Positions 8,316-15,987 of a DNA stretch of 64,000 nt are shown piece after piece. Origin of the DNA: JAICLK01 sp963742655. GTDB lineage: Bacteria; Patescibacteriota; Saccharimonadia; Saccharimonadales; UBA4665. Each line of letters starts with the position of its first letter. Position 1 is the stretch's first letter. The translations under genes and the position numbers were made by a program. The notes below the pieces were generated by a model that searched no databases, was not told where the DNA came from, and saw nothing but the letters and a program-made list of their open reading frames with translations. The stretch is taken from positions 310,001 through 374,000 of the forward strand of contig CAVUMM010000008.1 of NCBI GenBank assembly GCA_963742655.1, given 5' to 3'.

Positions 8316-8849
8316 ATGCCGTTTATCAAAGGCAAAGTCGCACTGCGGGAAATTAATGCGAACAAGTGGGAATTGCTCCAGCCGATTGTGTACCAGGGCA
8401 GTCGAGAGGAATTCACAGTGCATACCGGATTTACGACGGATTTGGCATCCGTTCCGCGCATTTTCACATGGTTAGTACCGAGATACGGTGTGTATACCAA
8501 AGCCGCGATCGTGCATGATTTCCTGTGCGAAACAAAATCTATAAACAGGGCCGATGCCGACGGATTATTCCGGCGGATGATGCGCGAACTTGACGTGTCC
8601 TTCTTGCTCAGATGGATGATGTGGGCCGCCGTACGGGCAGGATCGAAACTGCGCGACGCAACATTTTCCGACGTAATTGCCTGGCTGCTTATAACCGTTC
8701 CGTCTGTTATTTTCCTGTTCGTGCCTGGTGTTGTACTGGCGATTTGGCTCCTAACGTTCTGTATTGTTGAATGGATTTGCTTCATTATTCTCAAACCTTT
8801 CAGCCACAAGCAGGTCAACCGGCCGAAACTTACCCTTCGCCGTAGGTAA
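8316..8849 (+). CDS. DUF1353-family protein with C-terminal membrane helices
   Basis: This 177-residue protein has a DUF1353-like N-terminal half: TGFTTDLASVPRIF, then AAIVHDFLCE and ADGLFRRMM, with the conserved Asp and His residues. The domain is found in phages and bacteria, possibly as a hydrolase, with no proven role. Residues from about 125 add two hydrophobic helices, so the protein is probably membrane-bound, which is not usual for phage versions. The ATG is preceded by AGGAAAAAA. Confidence 0.75.
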   Translation: MPFIKGKVALREINANKWELLQPIVYQGSREEFTVHTGFTTDLASVPRIFTWLVPRYGVYTKAAIVHDFLCETKSINRADADGLFRRMMRELDVSFLLRWMMWAAVRAGSKLRDATFSDVIAWLLITVPSVIFLFVPGVVLAIWLLTFCIVEWICFIILKPFSHKQVNRPKLTLRRR

Positions 8850-8891
8850 AACCGTGCTATAGTTAAGTACACATTAACAATTAAAAAATAT

Positions 8892-8980
8892 ACAGAGTGC
8901 AGGGAGAGATCTAGCTCGTCGATCTGCCGGCAACCTGTCCTACGAAGCTTTAGCTAAGGAGGATGTTGGTGCTCCGTCTA
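8892..8980 (+). promoter_or_regulatory. SAM riboswitch aptamer (SAM-I/SAM-IV clan) upstream of metK
   Basis: The leader contains GAGTGCAG, a P2 hairpin (AGATC at 8908-8912 pairing with GATCT at 8921-8925 or one base either side), the core CCGGCAACC, a P3 arm and then TTGGTGCTCC. CCGGCAACC with GGTGC is the diagnostic binding core of the SAM-I/IV clan. The P2 is short and lacks an obvious kink-turn, closer to SAM-IV or the SAM-I/IV variant than classical SAM-I. It sits directly before metK and a terminator, so high SAM should switch metK off. A TATACA promoter box lies just before it. Subclass assignment is uncertain. Confidence 0.8.
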
Positions 8981-9025
8981 GCCCCGCCGAATGCGGGAAA
9001 AGATGTTTTTGATTTAGTAAAGACG

Positions 9026-9060
9026 TCCTTTCTCGCGATTTACGGCAGAAAGGATTTTTT
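9026..9060 (+). terminator. Riboswitch expression platform: terminator containing the metK ribosome site
   Basis: TCCTTTCT (9026-9033) pairs perfectly with AGAAAGGA (9047-9054), followed by six T residues and then the metK ATG at 9062. The 3' arm, AGAAAGGA, is also the metK Shine-Dalgarno sequence. The same hairpin can therefore end transcription or mask the ribosome site. A second hairpin, CCCGC/GCGGG (8983-8997), lies between aptamer and terminator and may be part of the switch. Confidence 0.75.
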
Positions 9061-9061
9061 A

Positions 9062-10192
9062 ATGTCAAACGCACTGGACGATACCAGTATATTTACCAGC
9101 GAGTCGGTCTGCGCCGGCCATCCGGACAAAGTTTGTGACGCTATCAGCGACGCAATAGTCGACGCGGCGTTAGCCGAAGATCCGCATAGCCACTGCGGAA
9201 TTGAAACCGTGGCCGGTGCAAATCAGATCTGTCTGTTCGGCGAGATCAAAACGCACGCAAAGCTGGATTACGAAAAGATAGCCCGCGACAAAGTGCGTGA
9301 GCTGGGCTACACCAACCCGGCGTGGGGATTCAGTTATCAGGAATCGATGTTCTCTAACGCCATCCACGAACAGTCGCCGGAAATTGCCATGGGTGTCGAC
9401 AACGAAGGGGCGGGAGACCAGGGAATGATGTTCGGATTCGCCTGCAACGATACGCCGGAGCTGATGCCGTTGCCGATCGCATTGGCGCACGCGCTGACCC
9501 GGCGTATCGACGAGGCGCGCATCAAGGGCGAGCTAAAGTGGCTGCGCCCCGACGGCAAGGCGCAGGTCACGGTGCGATACGAGCACAATCAGCCAGCGGC
9601 TATCGAAAAGCTGGTGGCAGCCGTGGCGCACGACGAAAAAACGTCACCTGAGCAAGTGCGGGCAGATGTCATCAAGCATATATTCACACCGGTTCTCAAG
9701 CACTACAAATTTGACTTGCCGGCCGACGAAAACATTGTCGTAAACGGCACCGGTTTGTGGCATATTCCGGGCCCGGAAAGCGATGCGGGACTGACAGGAA
9801 GAAAAATCGTCGTTGATACGTATGGCGGATTCGCTCGCGTGGGCGGCGGGGCATTCAGTGGCAAGGAACCGAATAAAGTCGATCGCAGCGGCGCATATGC
9901 GGCCAGATACATAGCTAAAAACATCGTAGCGGCCGGGTTAGCCGCAAAATGTGAAGTCGGTCTGGCATACGTCATAGGGCAGCCGAAACCGCTCATGCAG
10001 ACTATTCAGGCATTCGGCACGGCTACGGTAACCGAAAAAGCATTGTACGATTTTAAAGACAAGCTGATTGATACGAGCGTTAAGGGGATAATCGATGCGC
10101 TTGATCTGTGCCGGCCGATATATAGTCAAACATCTGCGTACGGCCACTTTGGCAAATCAAACCTGCCGTGGGAAAAGGTAGTCTCGGTGTAG
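9062..10192 (+). CDS. metK: S-adenosylmethionine synthetase
   Basis: MetK makes SAM from methionine and ATP. The 376-residue protein has all three homologous domains and signature runs: FTSESVCAGHPDK with the catalytic His, GAGDQGMMFGFA, DAGLTGRKIVVDTYGG and GGGAFSGKEPNKVDRS (phosphate loop and Lys). It is slightly shorter than the usual 384-400 residues. I take the ATG at 9062, right behind the riboswitch terminator; a TTG/ATG reading upstream at 8963 would run through the aptamer. No methionine biosynthesis genes lie nearby, so methionine is probably imported. Confidence 0.97.
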   Translation: MSNALDDTSIFTSESVCAGHPDKVCDAISDAIVDAALAEDPHSHCGIETVAGANQICLFGEIKTHAKLDYEKIARDKVRELGYTNPAWGFSYQESMFSNAIHEQSPEIAMGVDNEGAGDQGMMFGFACNDTPELMPLPIALAHALTRRIDEARIKGELKWLRPDGKAQVTVRYEHNQPAAIEKLVAAVAHDEKTSPEQVRADVIKHIFTPVLKHYKFDLPADENIVVNGTGLWHIPGPESDAGLTGRKIVVDTYGGFARVGGGAFSGKEPNKVDRSGAYAARYIAKNIVAAGLAAKCEVGLAYVIGQPKPLMQTIQAFGTATVTEKALYDFKDKLIDTSVKGIIDALDLCRPIYSQTSAYGHFGKSNLPWEKVVSV

Positions 10193-10203
10193 GCTAATTT
10201 TAA

Positions 10204-10243
10204 ACAAAATAAAACTCCCATTTAAGCGGGAGTTTTATTTTGT
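10204..10243. terminator. Bidirectional intrinsic terminator between metK and the pilin genes
   Basis: A 16-bp perfect inverted repeat (10204-10219 with 10228-10243) has a GC core CTCCC/GGGAG and A/T arms on both sides. It gives a T-rich tail in either direction. It serves metK from the left and the leftward pilin genes, which end at 10257, from the right. Confidence 0.9.
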
Positions 10244-10256
10244 GTGTACTACTTTG

Positions 10257-10982
10257 TTAGCGAGTCACACTGATGGTGGCGCCATCTTCGGCACTCGGAG
10301 CTGCAATCGTAAATCGTCCATTGCTAGCTGAAATCGTATAACCTGTGGCGTACGAGCCGGAGCATGTTCCGCTTCCGGTCTTAGGGTCTACCGGCATAGC
10401 TGCCAAGAACGTCGGAACCACGTCGGCACACAAGTCAACATCATTTACGCCCGTCCAACTTCCAATGGTGCAGGTACCGGGAGGGCCATCAGCGGCACCG
10501 CTCGCATTCGTTACTGCAAGTGTAGTTGACGTAATTGCTTCGACCGGATAAGTTCCATTATCAACTGATGCGCCACCCGTACAACCCGAAACCGTAACAT
10601 TACCGGTTGCTGTAAGAATGTTGTTCGTCGCATCCAAGTTAAACGTTACGACGTTGGTCGCGAACGTGGCGCCCCCTGTCGTATCTGTTTGATCTGCAGG
10701 TACGGTGACCGAGGCGAGCGGAGTCGGGGTACTCGTGAGGTTGGCTACAGAAGCCGGCTCATTGCCATTGTTCGCCGATTCGTATTCGTAAATTGCATTC
10801 AAGATTTCCGAAACGTTCGATGAACGCTGCGTATTTCGTGTATCCTGGAAGTGTTTGTTTGGATTGATCGCGATCAAGGTAATAGCCAGCAGGATTGCCA
10901 GAATACCTATAACGACCAGGAGCTCAATCAGCGTGAAACCGTTTTGCTCCTTTCGCCCGATGAATTTAGTATGCAGCTTCAT
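10257..10982 (-). CDS. Type IV major-type pilin, paralogue 1
   Basis: This 241-residue prepilin has a short basic leader ending EQNG, cleaved before FTLIELLVVIGIL with Glu at position +5. The long alpha1 helix carries INPNKHFQDTRNTQRSS and the C-terminus ends PSAEDGATISVTR. Both ends are nearly identical to the next two genes; the centre is not. The middle carries an extra Gly/Thr/Asn-rich module bounded by Cys residues (SGCTGG ... GTCTIG), then the pilin part LCADVVPTFLAAMPVDPKTG. It assembles, after prepilin peptidase cleavage, into the pilus made by PilB/PilC encoded upstream. It lies 38 bases behind paralogue 2 with AAAGGA upstream, so they are probably cotranscribed. Confidence 0.93.
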   Translation of the reverse strand: MKLHTKFIGRKEQNGFTLIELLVVIGILAILLAITLIAINPNKHFQDTRNTQRSSNVSEILNAIYEYESANNGNEPASVANLTSTPTPLASVTVPADQTDTTGGATFATNVVTFNLDATNNILTATGNVTVSGCTGGASVDNGTYPVEAITSTTLAVTNASGAADGPPGTCTIGSWTGVNDVDLCADVVPTFLAAMPVDPKTGSGTCSGSYATGYTISASNGRFTIAAPSAEDGATISVTR

Positions 10983-11020
10983 TTTAAATCGTCATCCTTT
11001 CTGCTTAATATTTTTAACTT

Positions 11021-11710
11021 TTATCGAGTTACGCTAATAGTCGCACCGTCTTCGGCGCTTGGAGCGGTGATTGTGTATCGATTACTGCTTTGTGAGATCG
11101 TGTAACCGCTGTTATATGTACCGCTGCAGGCTGTGCCGACCGCCGTAGTCGGGTCCACTGGGATACCTGCGATGTATGTCGGAACCAAGTCTGCACATGG
11201 GTTGATCACTGCCGTGAAGCTGCCCAATACGCAGGTCGCGTCAGTTGATACGCCGCTGGCATCCGTCACCACTATAGTTGTGTCGTCGCCGCTTGTTATG
11301 GGGAAAGTGCCGTTGTTGCCCGCATTAGTACAACTGGTTACCGTTACATTGCCCGAAGTTATCGTGTTCCCGGACGGAACCGTAAAGGTGACAGCGCCAG
11401 TTGCGAATGTGGCGTCTGTGGCATTTTCATCAGCCTGATTGGCGATCGGTTTGGCTGTACCGGTTACGTTTGTCAACGAAGCCGGTGAGTTACCGTTGTT
11501 TGCCGATTCATATTCATAAATGGCATTCAATATCTCTGAGACATTCGATGAACGCTGCGTATTTCGCGTGTCCTGGAAGTGCTTATTAGGATTGATCGCG
11601 ATCAACGTAATTGCAAGCAGGATTGCTAAAATACCAATCACCACCAACAGTTCAATGAGCGTGAACCCACCCTGATGTTTAAGATTTGTTATTTTTGTTT
11701 TTACTTTCAT
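11021..11710 (-). CDS. Type IV major-type pilin, paralogue 2
   Basis: This 229-residue prepilin has leader KHQGG, then FTLIELLVVIGIL, then the same first 60 mature residues as its neighbours and the same PSAEDGATISVTR end. The central module reads GNVTVTSCTNAGNNGTFPIT ... DATC, followed by PCADLVPTYIAGIPVDP. Four Cys residues suggest two disulfides, one in the extra module and one in the usual C-terminal loop. Its own promoter (11740-11768) has the same boxes as that of paralogue 3. Confidence 0.93.
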   Translation of the reverse strand: MKVKTKITNLKHQGGFTLIELLVVIGILAILLAITLIAINPNKHFQDTRNTQRSSNVSEILNAIYEYESANNGNSPASLTNVTGTAKPIANQADENATDATFATGAVTFTVPSGNTITSGNVTVTSCTNAGNNGTFPITSGDDTTIVVTDASGVSTDATCVLGSFTAVINPCADLVPTYIAGIPVDPTTAVGTACSGTYNSGYTISQSSNRYTITAPSAEDGATISVTR

Positions 11711-11739
11711 TTAAGCTTTACCTTTTTAGTTATGCTGTT

Positions 11740-11768
11740 ATGATGCGGCATCGGAGTGTAAAAGTCAA
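11740..11768 (-). promoter_or_regulatory. Promoter of pilin paralogues 2 and 1
   Basis: On the minus strand TTGACT (11768-11763) and CATCAT (11745-11740) are exactly 17 bp apart. The same two hexamers at the same spacing lie in front of paralogue 3. The leader ends with CTAAAAAGGTAA before the ATG in both cases. Confidence 0.65.
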
Positions 11769-11839
11769 CATTTTTAGTCACCCCGATCACCAGGTTATGC
11801 ACACCGCCGCGTATCTATAGGGCGGTGTGCCCGTTAAAG

Positions 11840-12550
11840 CTAACGGGTAACGCTAATGGTGGCGCCGTCTTCCGCACTCGGTGCGGCAATAGTATATCTG
11901 CTGCCAGTCGCAGATTTAGCGATGGTGTAGCCGGAGTCATACGCCGTTGTGCCTCCACCACATGGGGTCGTGCCGCCGGTCACTGTTCCGGTAGATGGAT
12001 CGATAGGCAGATCTGCAATGTACGTAGACACGAGGTCCGAGCACATGTTTACTTTGGTGTCAATTTGACAAGTGGTATCACCCGCAGCGCCGCTGGCGTT
12101 TGTCGCGGTTATTGAAACACCGGTTCCGGCGGTCACTGGGAATTCGCCATTATTAGCCGCGGTAGTGCAGCCGCTGACGAGTACATTGCCAGATGTGACG
12201 CTGTTACCGCTCAAACCTGTAAACGTTACATCCGGGCTTGAGAATGTCGTGTTAGTCGGCGATTGTGTGGCCGCTTTGCCGAGCGGCAATGCGTTCGTGC
12301 CCAAATACGTTAATGAAGGCGGCAGGTTTCCGGTATTCGCGGATTCATATTCATAAATAGCGTTCAATACTTCGCCGACATTCGATGAACGTTGCGTATT
12401 TCGCGCGTCCTGGAAATGCTTGTTCGGGTTGATAGCGATCAACGTAATGGCCAGAAGAATCGCTAATACACCGATCACGATCAAGAGCTCGACAAGCGTG
12501 AAACCCGACTCACTCGATGTTAATTTTTGTAATTTTGTTGGTAGTTTCAT
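11840..12550 (-). CDS. Type IV major-type pilin, paralogue 3
   Basis: This 236-residue prepilin has leader SSESG, then FTLVELLIVIGVLAILL, the shared INPNKHFQDARNTQRSS helix and the shared C-terminal 13 residues. The centre (LVSGCTTAANNGEFPVT ... DTTCQ, then MCSDLVSTYIADLPIDP) has diverged more than in the other two. It is the most distal of three tandem copies. It has its own promoter, and about 130 bases of leader and spacer separate it from paralogue 2. Confidence 0.93.
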   Translation of the reverse strand: MKLPTKLQKLTSSESGFTLVELLIVIGVLAILLAITLIAINPNKHFQDARNTQRSSNVGEVLNAIYEYESANTGNLPPSLTYLGTNALPLGKAATQSPTNTTFSSPDVTFTGLSGNSVTSGNVLVSGCTTAANNGEFPVTAGTGVSITATNASGAAGDTTCQIDTKVNMCSDLVSTYIADLPIDPSTGTVTGGTTPCGGGTTAYDSGYTIAKSATGSRYTIAAPSAEDGATISVTR

Positions 12551-12580
12551 GAAAGCGTTACCTTTTTAATTGTTAGGTTT

Positions 12581-12609
12581 ATGATGACTGGGCGAAGGTA
12601 AAAAGTCAA
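12581..12609 (-). promoter_or_regulatory. Promoter of pilin paralogue 3
   Basis: On the minus strand TTGACT (12609-12604) and CATCAT (12586-12581) are 17 bp apart. The boxes match the paralogue 2 promoter, with AAAAAGG in the leader. The repeat of boxes and spacing supports both calls. Confidence 0.65.
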
Positions 12610-12629
12610 TCACTCTTTAATTAAGTTTA

Positions 12630-13184
12630 TCAAACAGGCGTAATGGCGAGAAAGTCCGCAATCTGCTGCGTACCGGTGTCGTTTAAGTATCTTTCAATAG
12701 CTGCCGCCGGTTGAATAGCGGCATCTAGTTTAAATGCTTTCGTCGGTGTGACGGCAATAACTTTCCCGACACCAGCTTCGTGAAGTGCGTCAACGATCGA
12801 TTCATATATATGCGCATTGGTCGCATAGTGTTCAATTTGGTTATTGTCGACGATCTGCAGGCAGGCACGTTTCCCGGGTTCAAACGGCATGGAGTCAATG
12901 TATGAATTTAAAGATTGCTGCAATACGCTTTTATCGAATTTTTCGCACTGGGACTGTTTGCTGAATACGACGCTATCATCAAGCACGATCAAAGCCCGTT
13001 TGCCTTTGACTCCGCGCGCGACGAAAAAATCACGCGCCGATCCAAAAAAAGCATTCGGATCGACAATCTCTAGATTTTGAAGAATTTCCGGCGGTATATT
13101 GAGTTTTGCGGGTGAAACGTCTTTGCCTGCAACTATAATATTATTGCGGCGGACGTAGATGATTATTTTTGGTTTTGCGAACAT
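12630..13184 (-). CDS. PilM/GspL-like protein of the pilus cluster
   Basis: This 184-residue soluble protein starts MFAKPKIIIYVRRNNIIVAG, which resembles the first strand pair of the PilM/GspL actin-like fold. It has alternating strands and helices, no membrane segment and no clear ATP-binding motif. It starts one base after the stop of the PilX-like pilin gene, so it is the last gene of the pilB operon. In other pili PilM is a cytoplasmic ring that links the motor to inner-membrane PilN/PilO; those partners are not in this window. At about half PilM length, the call rests on the N-terminus and context only. Confidence 0.45.
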   Translation of the reverse strand: MFAKPKIIIYVRRNNIIVAGKDVSPAKLNIPPEILQNLEIVDPNAFFGSARDFFVARGVKGKRALIVLDDSVVFSKQSQCEKFDKSVLQQSLNSYIDSMPFEPGKRACLQIVDNNQIEHYATNAHIYESIVDALHEAGVGKVIAVTPTKAFKLDAAIQPAAAIERYLNDTGTQQIADFLAITPV

Positions 13185-13185
13185 C

Positions 13186-13566
13186 CTACGGTGTCTCCGC
13201 CCAGCTGTTGAGCGTTAAACTATTAGAAGCATACGTTGCGGTGGCCGTCACGGTGCGCCGGTAATTGCCGACCGACCCGACCGACGAAATGGTCAGCGAG
13301 CCGGAACCGCTTACGGTAATTGTAGCAGAACCGCTGCCGATAGACATCGTTTCACCGGTATAGCTCGGATTCCTTTCAAGTTGAATCATGGCATTTTCCA
13401 CCCCATCCTGCGCATACTCTAGCGCTAAGCTGCCGGATGAATAGCTATTGTTGGCTCGGATATTGATAATAGTGACTGCGACCGCGGCCAGCGTAATCGT
13501 CATGGCGATAACCATATATATAAGAAGCGCGACGAGAGTCTGGCCTGATGTGTTTAGTTTTTTCAC
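13186..13566 (-). CDS. Minor pilin lacking Glu5 (PilX/GspK-like)
   Basis: This 126-residue prepilin has leader KKLNTSG, then QTLVALLIYMVIAMTITLA. Position +5 is Ala, not Glu. In type II and IV systems the subunit without Glu5, such as GspK, sits at the very tip because it need not neutralise the subunit above. The remainder is a helix (LEYAQDGVENAMIQLER), as in PilX, and a small beta region (GSGSATITVSGSGSL). It starts with GTG, and that GTGA overlaps the stop of the upstream pilin gene by four bases. Confidence 0.75.
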   Translation of the reverse strand: MKKLNTSGQTLVALLIYMVIAMTITLAAVAVTIINIRANNSYSSGSLALEYAQDGVENAMIQLERNPSYTGETMSIGSGSATITVSGSGSLTISSVGSVGNYRRTVTATATYASNSLTLNSWAETP

Positions 13567-14084
13567 TTTAGTTCCACCGTGTTCGTGTATGTTTGCGCAC
13601 TATTCACGCCATGGCCGGGCGTCAAACCGGTAACAGTAAAGCTATAGGTGATCGTGGGTTTGCCGCTCACGTTGCCGAGTTTTTGGAAGTTGAGGGCCGA
13701 AACTTTGACGGTGTTGTCGTTGAGATTGTCGGTGCCGGTACCGTCGGTAAATTGCAGGTTGTTGCCGCTGAGGGCGTAAGTATACGTCGTGCTGCTGATG
13801 GTCATCACCAGCGTCGCTCCGCTGCCTCCGAGTGACGCGGGGGTCGTGACTGCCGTTGCCCGTGCGATATCGTAATTCAACCGCGCCATAATAAAGCGGC
13901 CATTGCCGGTTACGGCCGAATAATTCCTTGACAAATTCTGCTGGTCAACGGAGGCTGTAAAAATAGTCGTGAGCACCACGAGCATAATCGAAAGCAAACC
14001 CATGACAACCAGGAGCTCTATCAACGTTGCGCCACGCTGTCCGTACGTACGTAATCTGGAAGGTAAGAGTAATATTTTTATCAT
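13563..14084 (-). CDS. Minor pilin, PilW/GspJ-like
   Basis: This 173-residue prepilin has leader RTYGQRG, then ATLIELLVVMGLLSIML with Glu at +5. The body has a PilW/GspJ-like helix (FIMARLNYDIARAT) and a beta-rich Thr/Asn-rich C-terminus. The ATG at 14084 overlaps the stop of the PilV-propeller gene as ATGA. Minor pilins of this class prime pilus assembly at the tip. Confidence 0.82.
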   Translation of the reverse strand: MIKILLLPSRLRTYGQRGATLIELLVVMGLLSIMLVVLTTIFTASVDQQNLSRNYSAVTGNGRFIMARLNYDIARATAVTTPASLGGSGATLVMTISSTTYTYALSGNNLQFTDGTGTDNLNDNTVKVSALNFQKLGNVSGKPTITYSFTVTGLTPGHGVNSAQTYTNTVELK

Positions 14085-15985
14085 GGCGAGTAATTTAGCG
14101 TTGTGTCGAGTATGAAGGGTTTTGAGGTGGCAAAGTTTGTCGTATTCAGTGTTGCTTTGTAGCGGAAATAGCGATAGTCTGCGTCTACCAACGGAATGGC
14201 GCCGGGGCTGGAATAGCGGGAAAACGGCGTACCGTCCGGCCCGATGTAATTCCATGTGGCGTTGTCGTTGTTGGCGGCGATTTGATAGGTAATGGTGGTA
14301 TTCACCGGCATCGTGTTGGTGAAAGTAAAGTAATTGAAACCGGCCGCCGCACCGGCATTGAACGTCTGCGACGTGAATGTCCCGTTCCCACTCGTTCCGC
14401 CGGCAACGGCTGATCCCTTCATGATGGTAAGTTCGGCAGTGTTTGACGTTGACGCTATATATGCAGTGTCATTAGCAACAAAAATGTTATCTGCCGTCGA
14501 CTGAGTATTTGAACCTTCCAGGGTCGGTGTAGATATTGTTGAAAGGTCTAGCACTGTAAATTGTCTCGCCGCCCGCGCGGTTGCCAGAAAAGCTTCGTAC
14601 CCGTTAACACTTACGCCATTCACGGCTCCTCCCACTTCGTAGGAGCCGACTTGACTTATGCTTGACAGGTTTGTAACATTTAAAATGAAAAATTCCGGTC
14701 CGCCGGTATTGTTTGCTTCGCCTAAATATACGTAATATCCATCGTAATAAATGTTATTGGCTGCAACGCCACCTGTGGTGGCAAAGGACCCGACAACTGT
14801 CGGGGTACTTTTGTTGCTTATATCCACAACGGTGAGTTCGGCAGTAGTGTCTCCGGTAGCAAGGTAAGCGTAATTCCCGGAGACTTTGATTGAATTTACG
14901 GCACCGGCCATATTCAGCGATCCGGCAAGCGTTGGCGTTGAAGGATTACTTACATCCACGACATAAAATTCATCATTTCCATTGTTCGTGTTCAGCGCTT
15001 TTCCAACGTAGGCGTAACCACCTGTTACATATACGCTATTAGCATTCGCAGCCCCGCCCAGGTTGAGTGTGCCAGCCTGCACGGGTGCGGCCGGGTTACT
15101 GACATTTACAACGGTTAATTCAGCAGTGTTGCTCGTGGATGCGATGTATGCAAAATTGCCAACCACGTATACGCTATTCAGTTGAACCGCAGGATTAAAA
15201 GTGCCAAGCAACGCGGGTGCGGCCGGGTTGGCGACATTGATGATGCTCATACTTGCGCCGTTTACGACATAGGCGCGATTTGTCGAAGTGTCGGTATAGA
15301 CGTCGTTAGCATTGGTGTTGCCGGCGATATTAAGCGTACCGACCTGTATGGGGCTGACCCAGCTGACCCCATGGCCGGCGGCAGTTATTTGTACTTGCCC
15401 TCCACCCGTGGCCGAAGACGTGGTGTTATTAAGTGTTCCAGCACTGAAGTTAGCCTGCGTCGTTTGCAGCCAAGCGGCGTTGCTTTGCCAGCGCGAAAAG
15501 TATGCCTGGCTGGAAATTGAAGAACCAATCGGTTTTGTCCATGATACAGTCGCAGTAACCAACTTAGTATTAGGATCAATTGTGCCGCCGCTGCTTACGA
15601 TTGTTCCGCTGCTGTCGCGTTGCACATCACTGATGACGATTTGCTGTGTAAAATTTCCGGACGTAGCAGAGCCGCTGGCAAGCGTCCAGGCATTAGCGCT
15701 TGTAATCGGGTGATACGTCCCGTTCGTTGCAATGTTACTCCAGCCACTTTCGCGTACACTGCGAGTTTCTTCGGTAAGACTGCGCAGAAATCCCGAAGCG
15801 AGCGCTTGTTGCTGGGCCGCCGGTTTCGCAGCATTCGCGCTGATCAGGGCAGTCAATATAGCCGGCAGCATGATGCTGGTTATGCCGATAGCGACGAGGA
15901 CTTCCACCAACGAGGCGCCGCGCTGGTTTCGTGAATGCGGTTTTTGCCTGGTTAATTTTGCCTGTATATATCGGATGATTTTCAT
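14081..15985 (-). CDS. PilV-like minor pilin fused to a LVIVD beta-propeller
   Basis: This 634-residue protein starts as a prepilin: leader ending NQRG, then ASLVEVLVAIGITSIMLPAIL with Glu at +5, and a PilV/GspI-like body to about residue 170. From about 205 to 530 at least six repeats of about 45 residues follow, with the signature YVVDVSNPSTPTLAGS or close variants (LTVVNVSNPAAP, LTVVDISNKSTP). This is the LVIVD repeat, which folds as a seven-bladed propeller. The C-terminal 100 residues form a beta domain (YFTFTNTMPVNTTITY). Ordinary PilV-class pilins are under 250 residues. The propeller would be displayed at the pilus tip, probably as an adhesin, as PilY1 is elsewhere; that function is inferred. 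Confidence 0.85.
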   Translation of the reverse strand: MKIIRYIQAKLTRQKPHSRNQRGASLVEVLVAIGITSIMLPAILTALISANAAKPAAQQQALASGFLRSLTEETRSVRESGWSNIATNGTYHPITSANAWTLASGSATSGNFTQQIVISDVQRDSSGTIVSSGGTIDPNTKLVTATVSWTKPIGSSISSQAYFSRWQSNAAWLQTTQANFSAGTLNNTTSSATGGGQVQITAAGHGVSWVSPIQVGTLNIAGNTNANDVYTDTSTNRAYVVNGASMSIINVANPAAPALLGTFNPAVQLNSVYVVGNFAYIASTSNTAELTVVNVSNPAAPVQAGTLNLGGAANANSVYVTGGYAYVGKALNTNNGNDEFYVVDVSNPSTPTLAGSLNMAGAVNSIKVSGNYAYLATGDTTAELTVVDISNKSTPTVVGSFATTGGVAANNIYYDGYYVYLGEANNTGGPEFFILNVTNLSSISQVGSYEVGGAVNGVSVNGYEAFLATARAARQFTVLDLSTISTPTLEGSNTQSTADNIFVANDTAYIASTSNTAELTIMKGSAVAGGTSGNGTFTSQTFNAGAAAGFNYFTFTNTMPVNTTITYQIAANNDNATWNYIGPDGTPFSRYSSPGAIPLVDADYRYFRYKATLNTTNFATSKPFILDTTLNYSP

Positions 15986-15987
15986 GA

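Noticed and set aside
8963..9061. An N-terminal extension of metK of 33 residues
   Set aside because: It would be translated from the SAM aptamer and terminator; MetK homologues begin near the ATG at 9062.
10740..12550. Repeated pilin sequence taken as a possible integron or CRISPR-like array
   Set aside because: The repeats are whole in-frame gene ends of paralogous pilins, not short spaced units.
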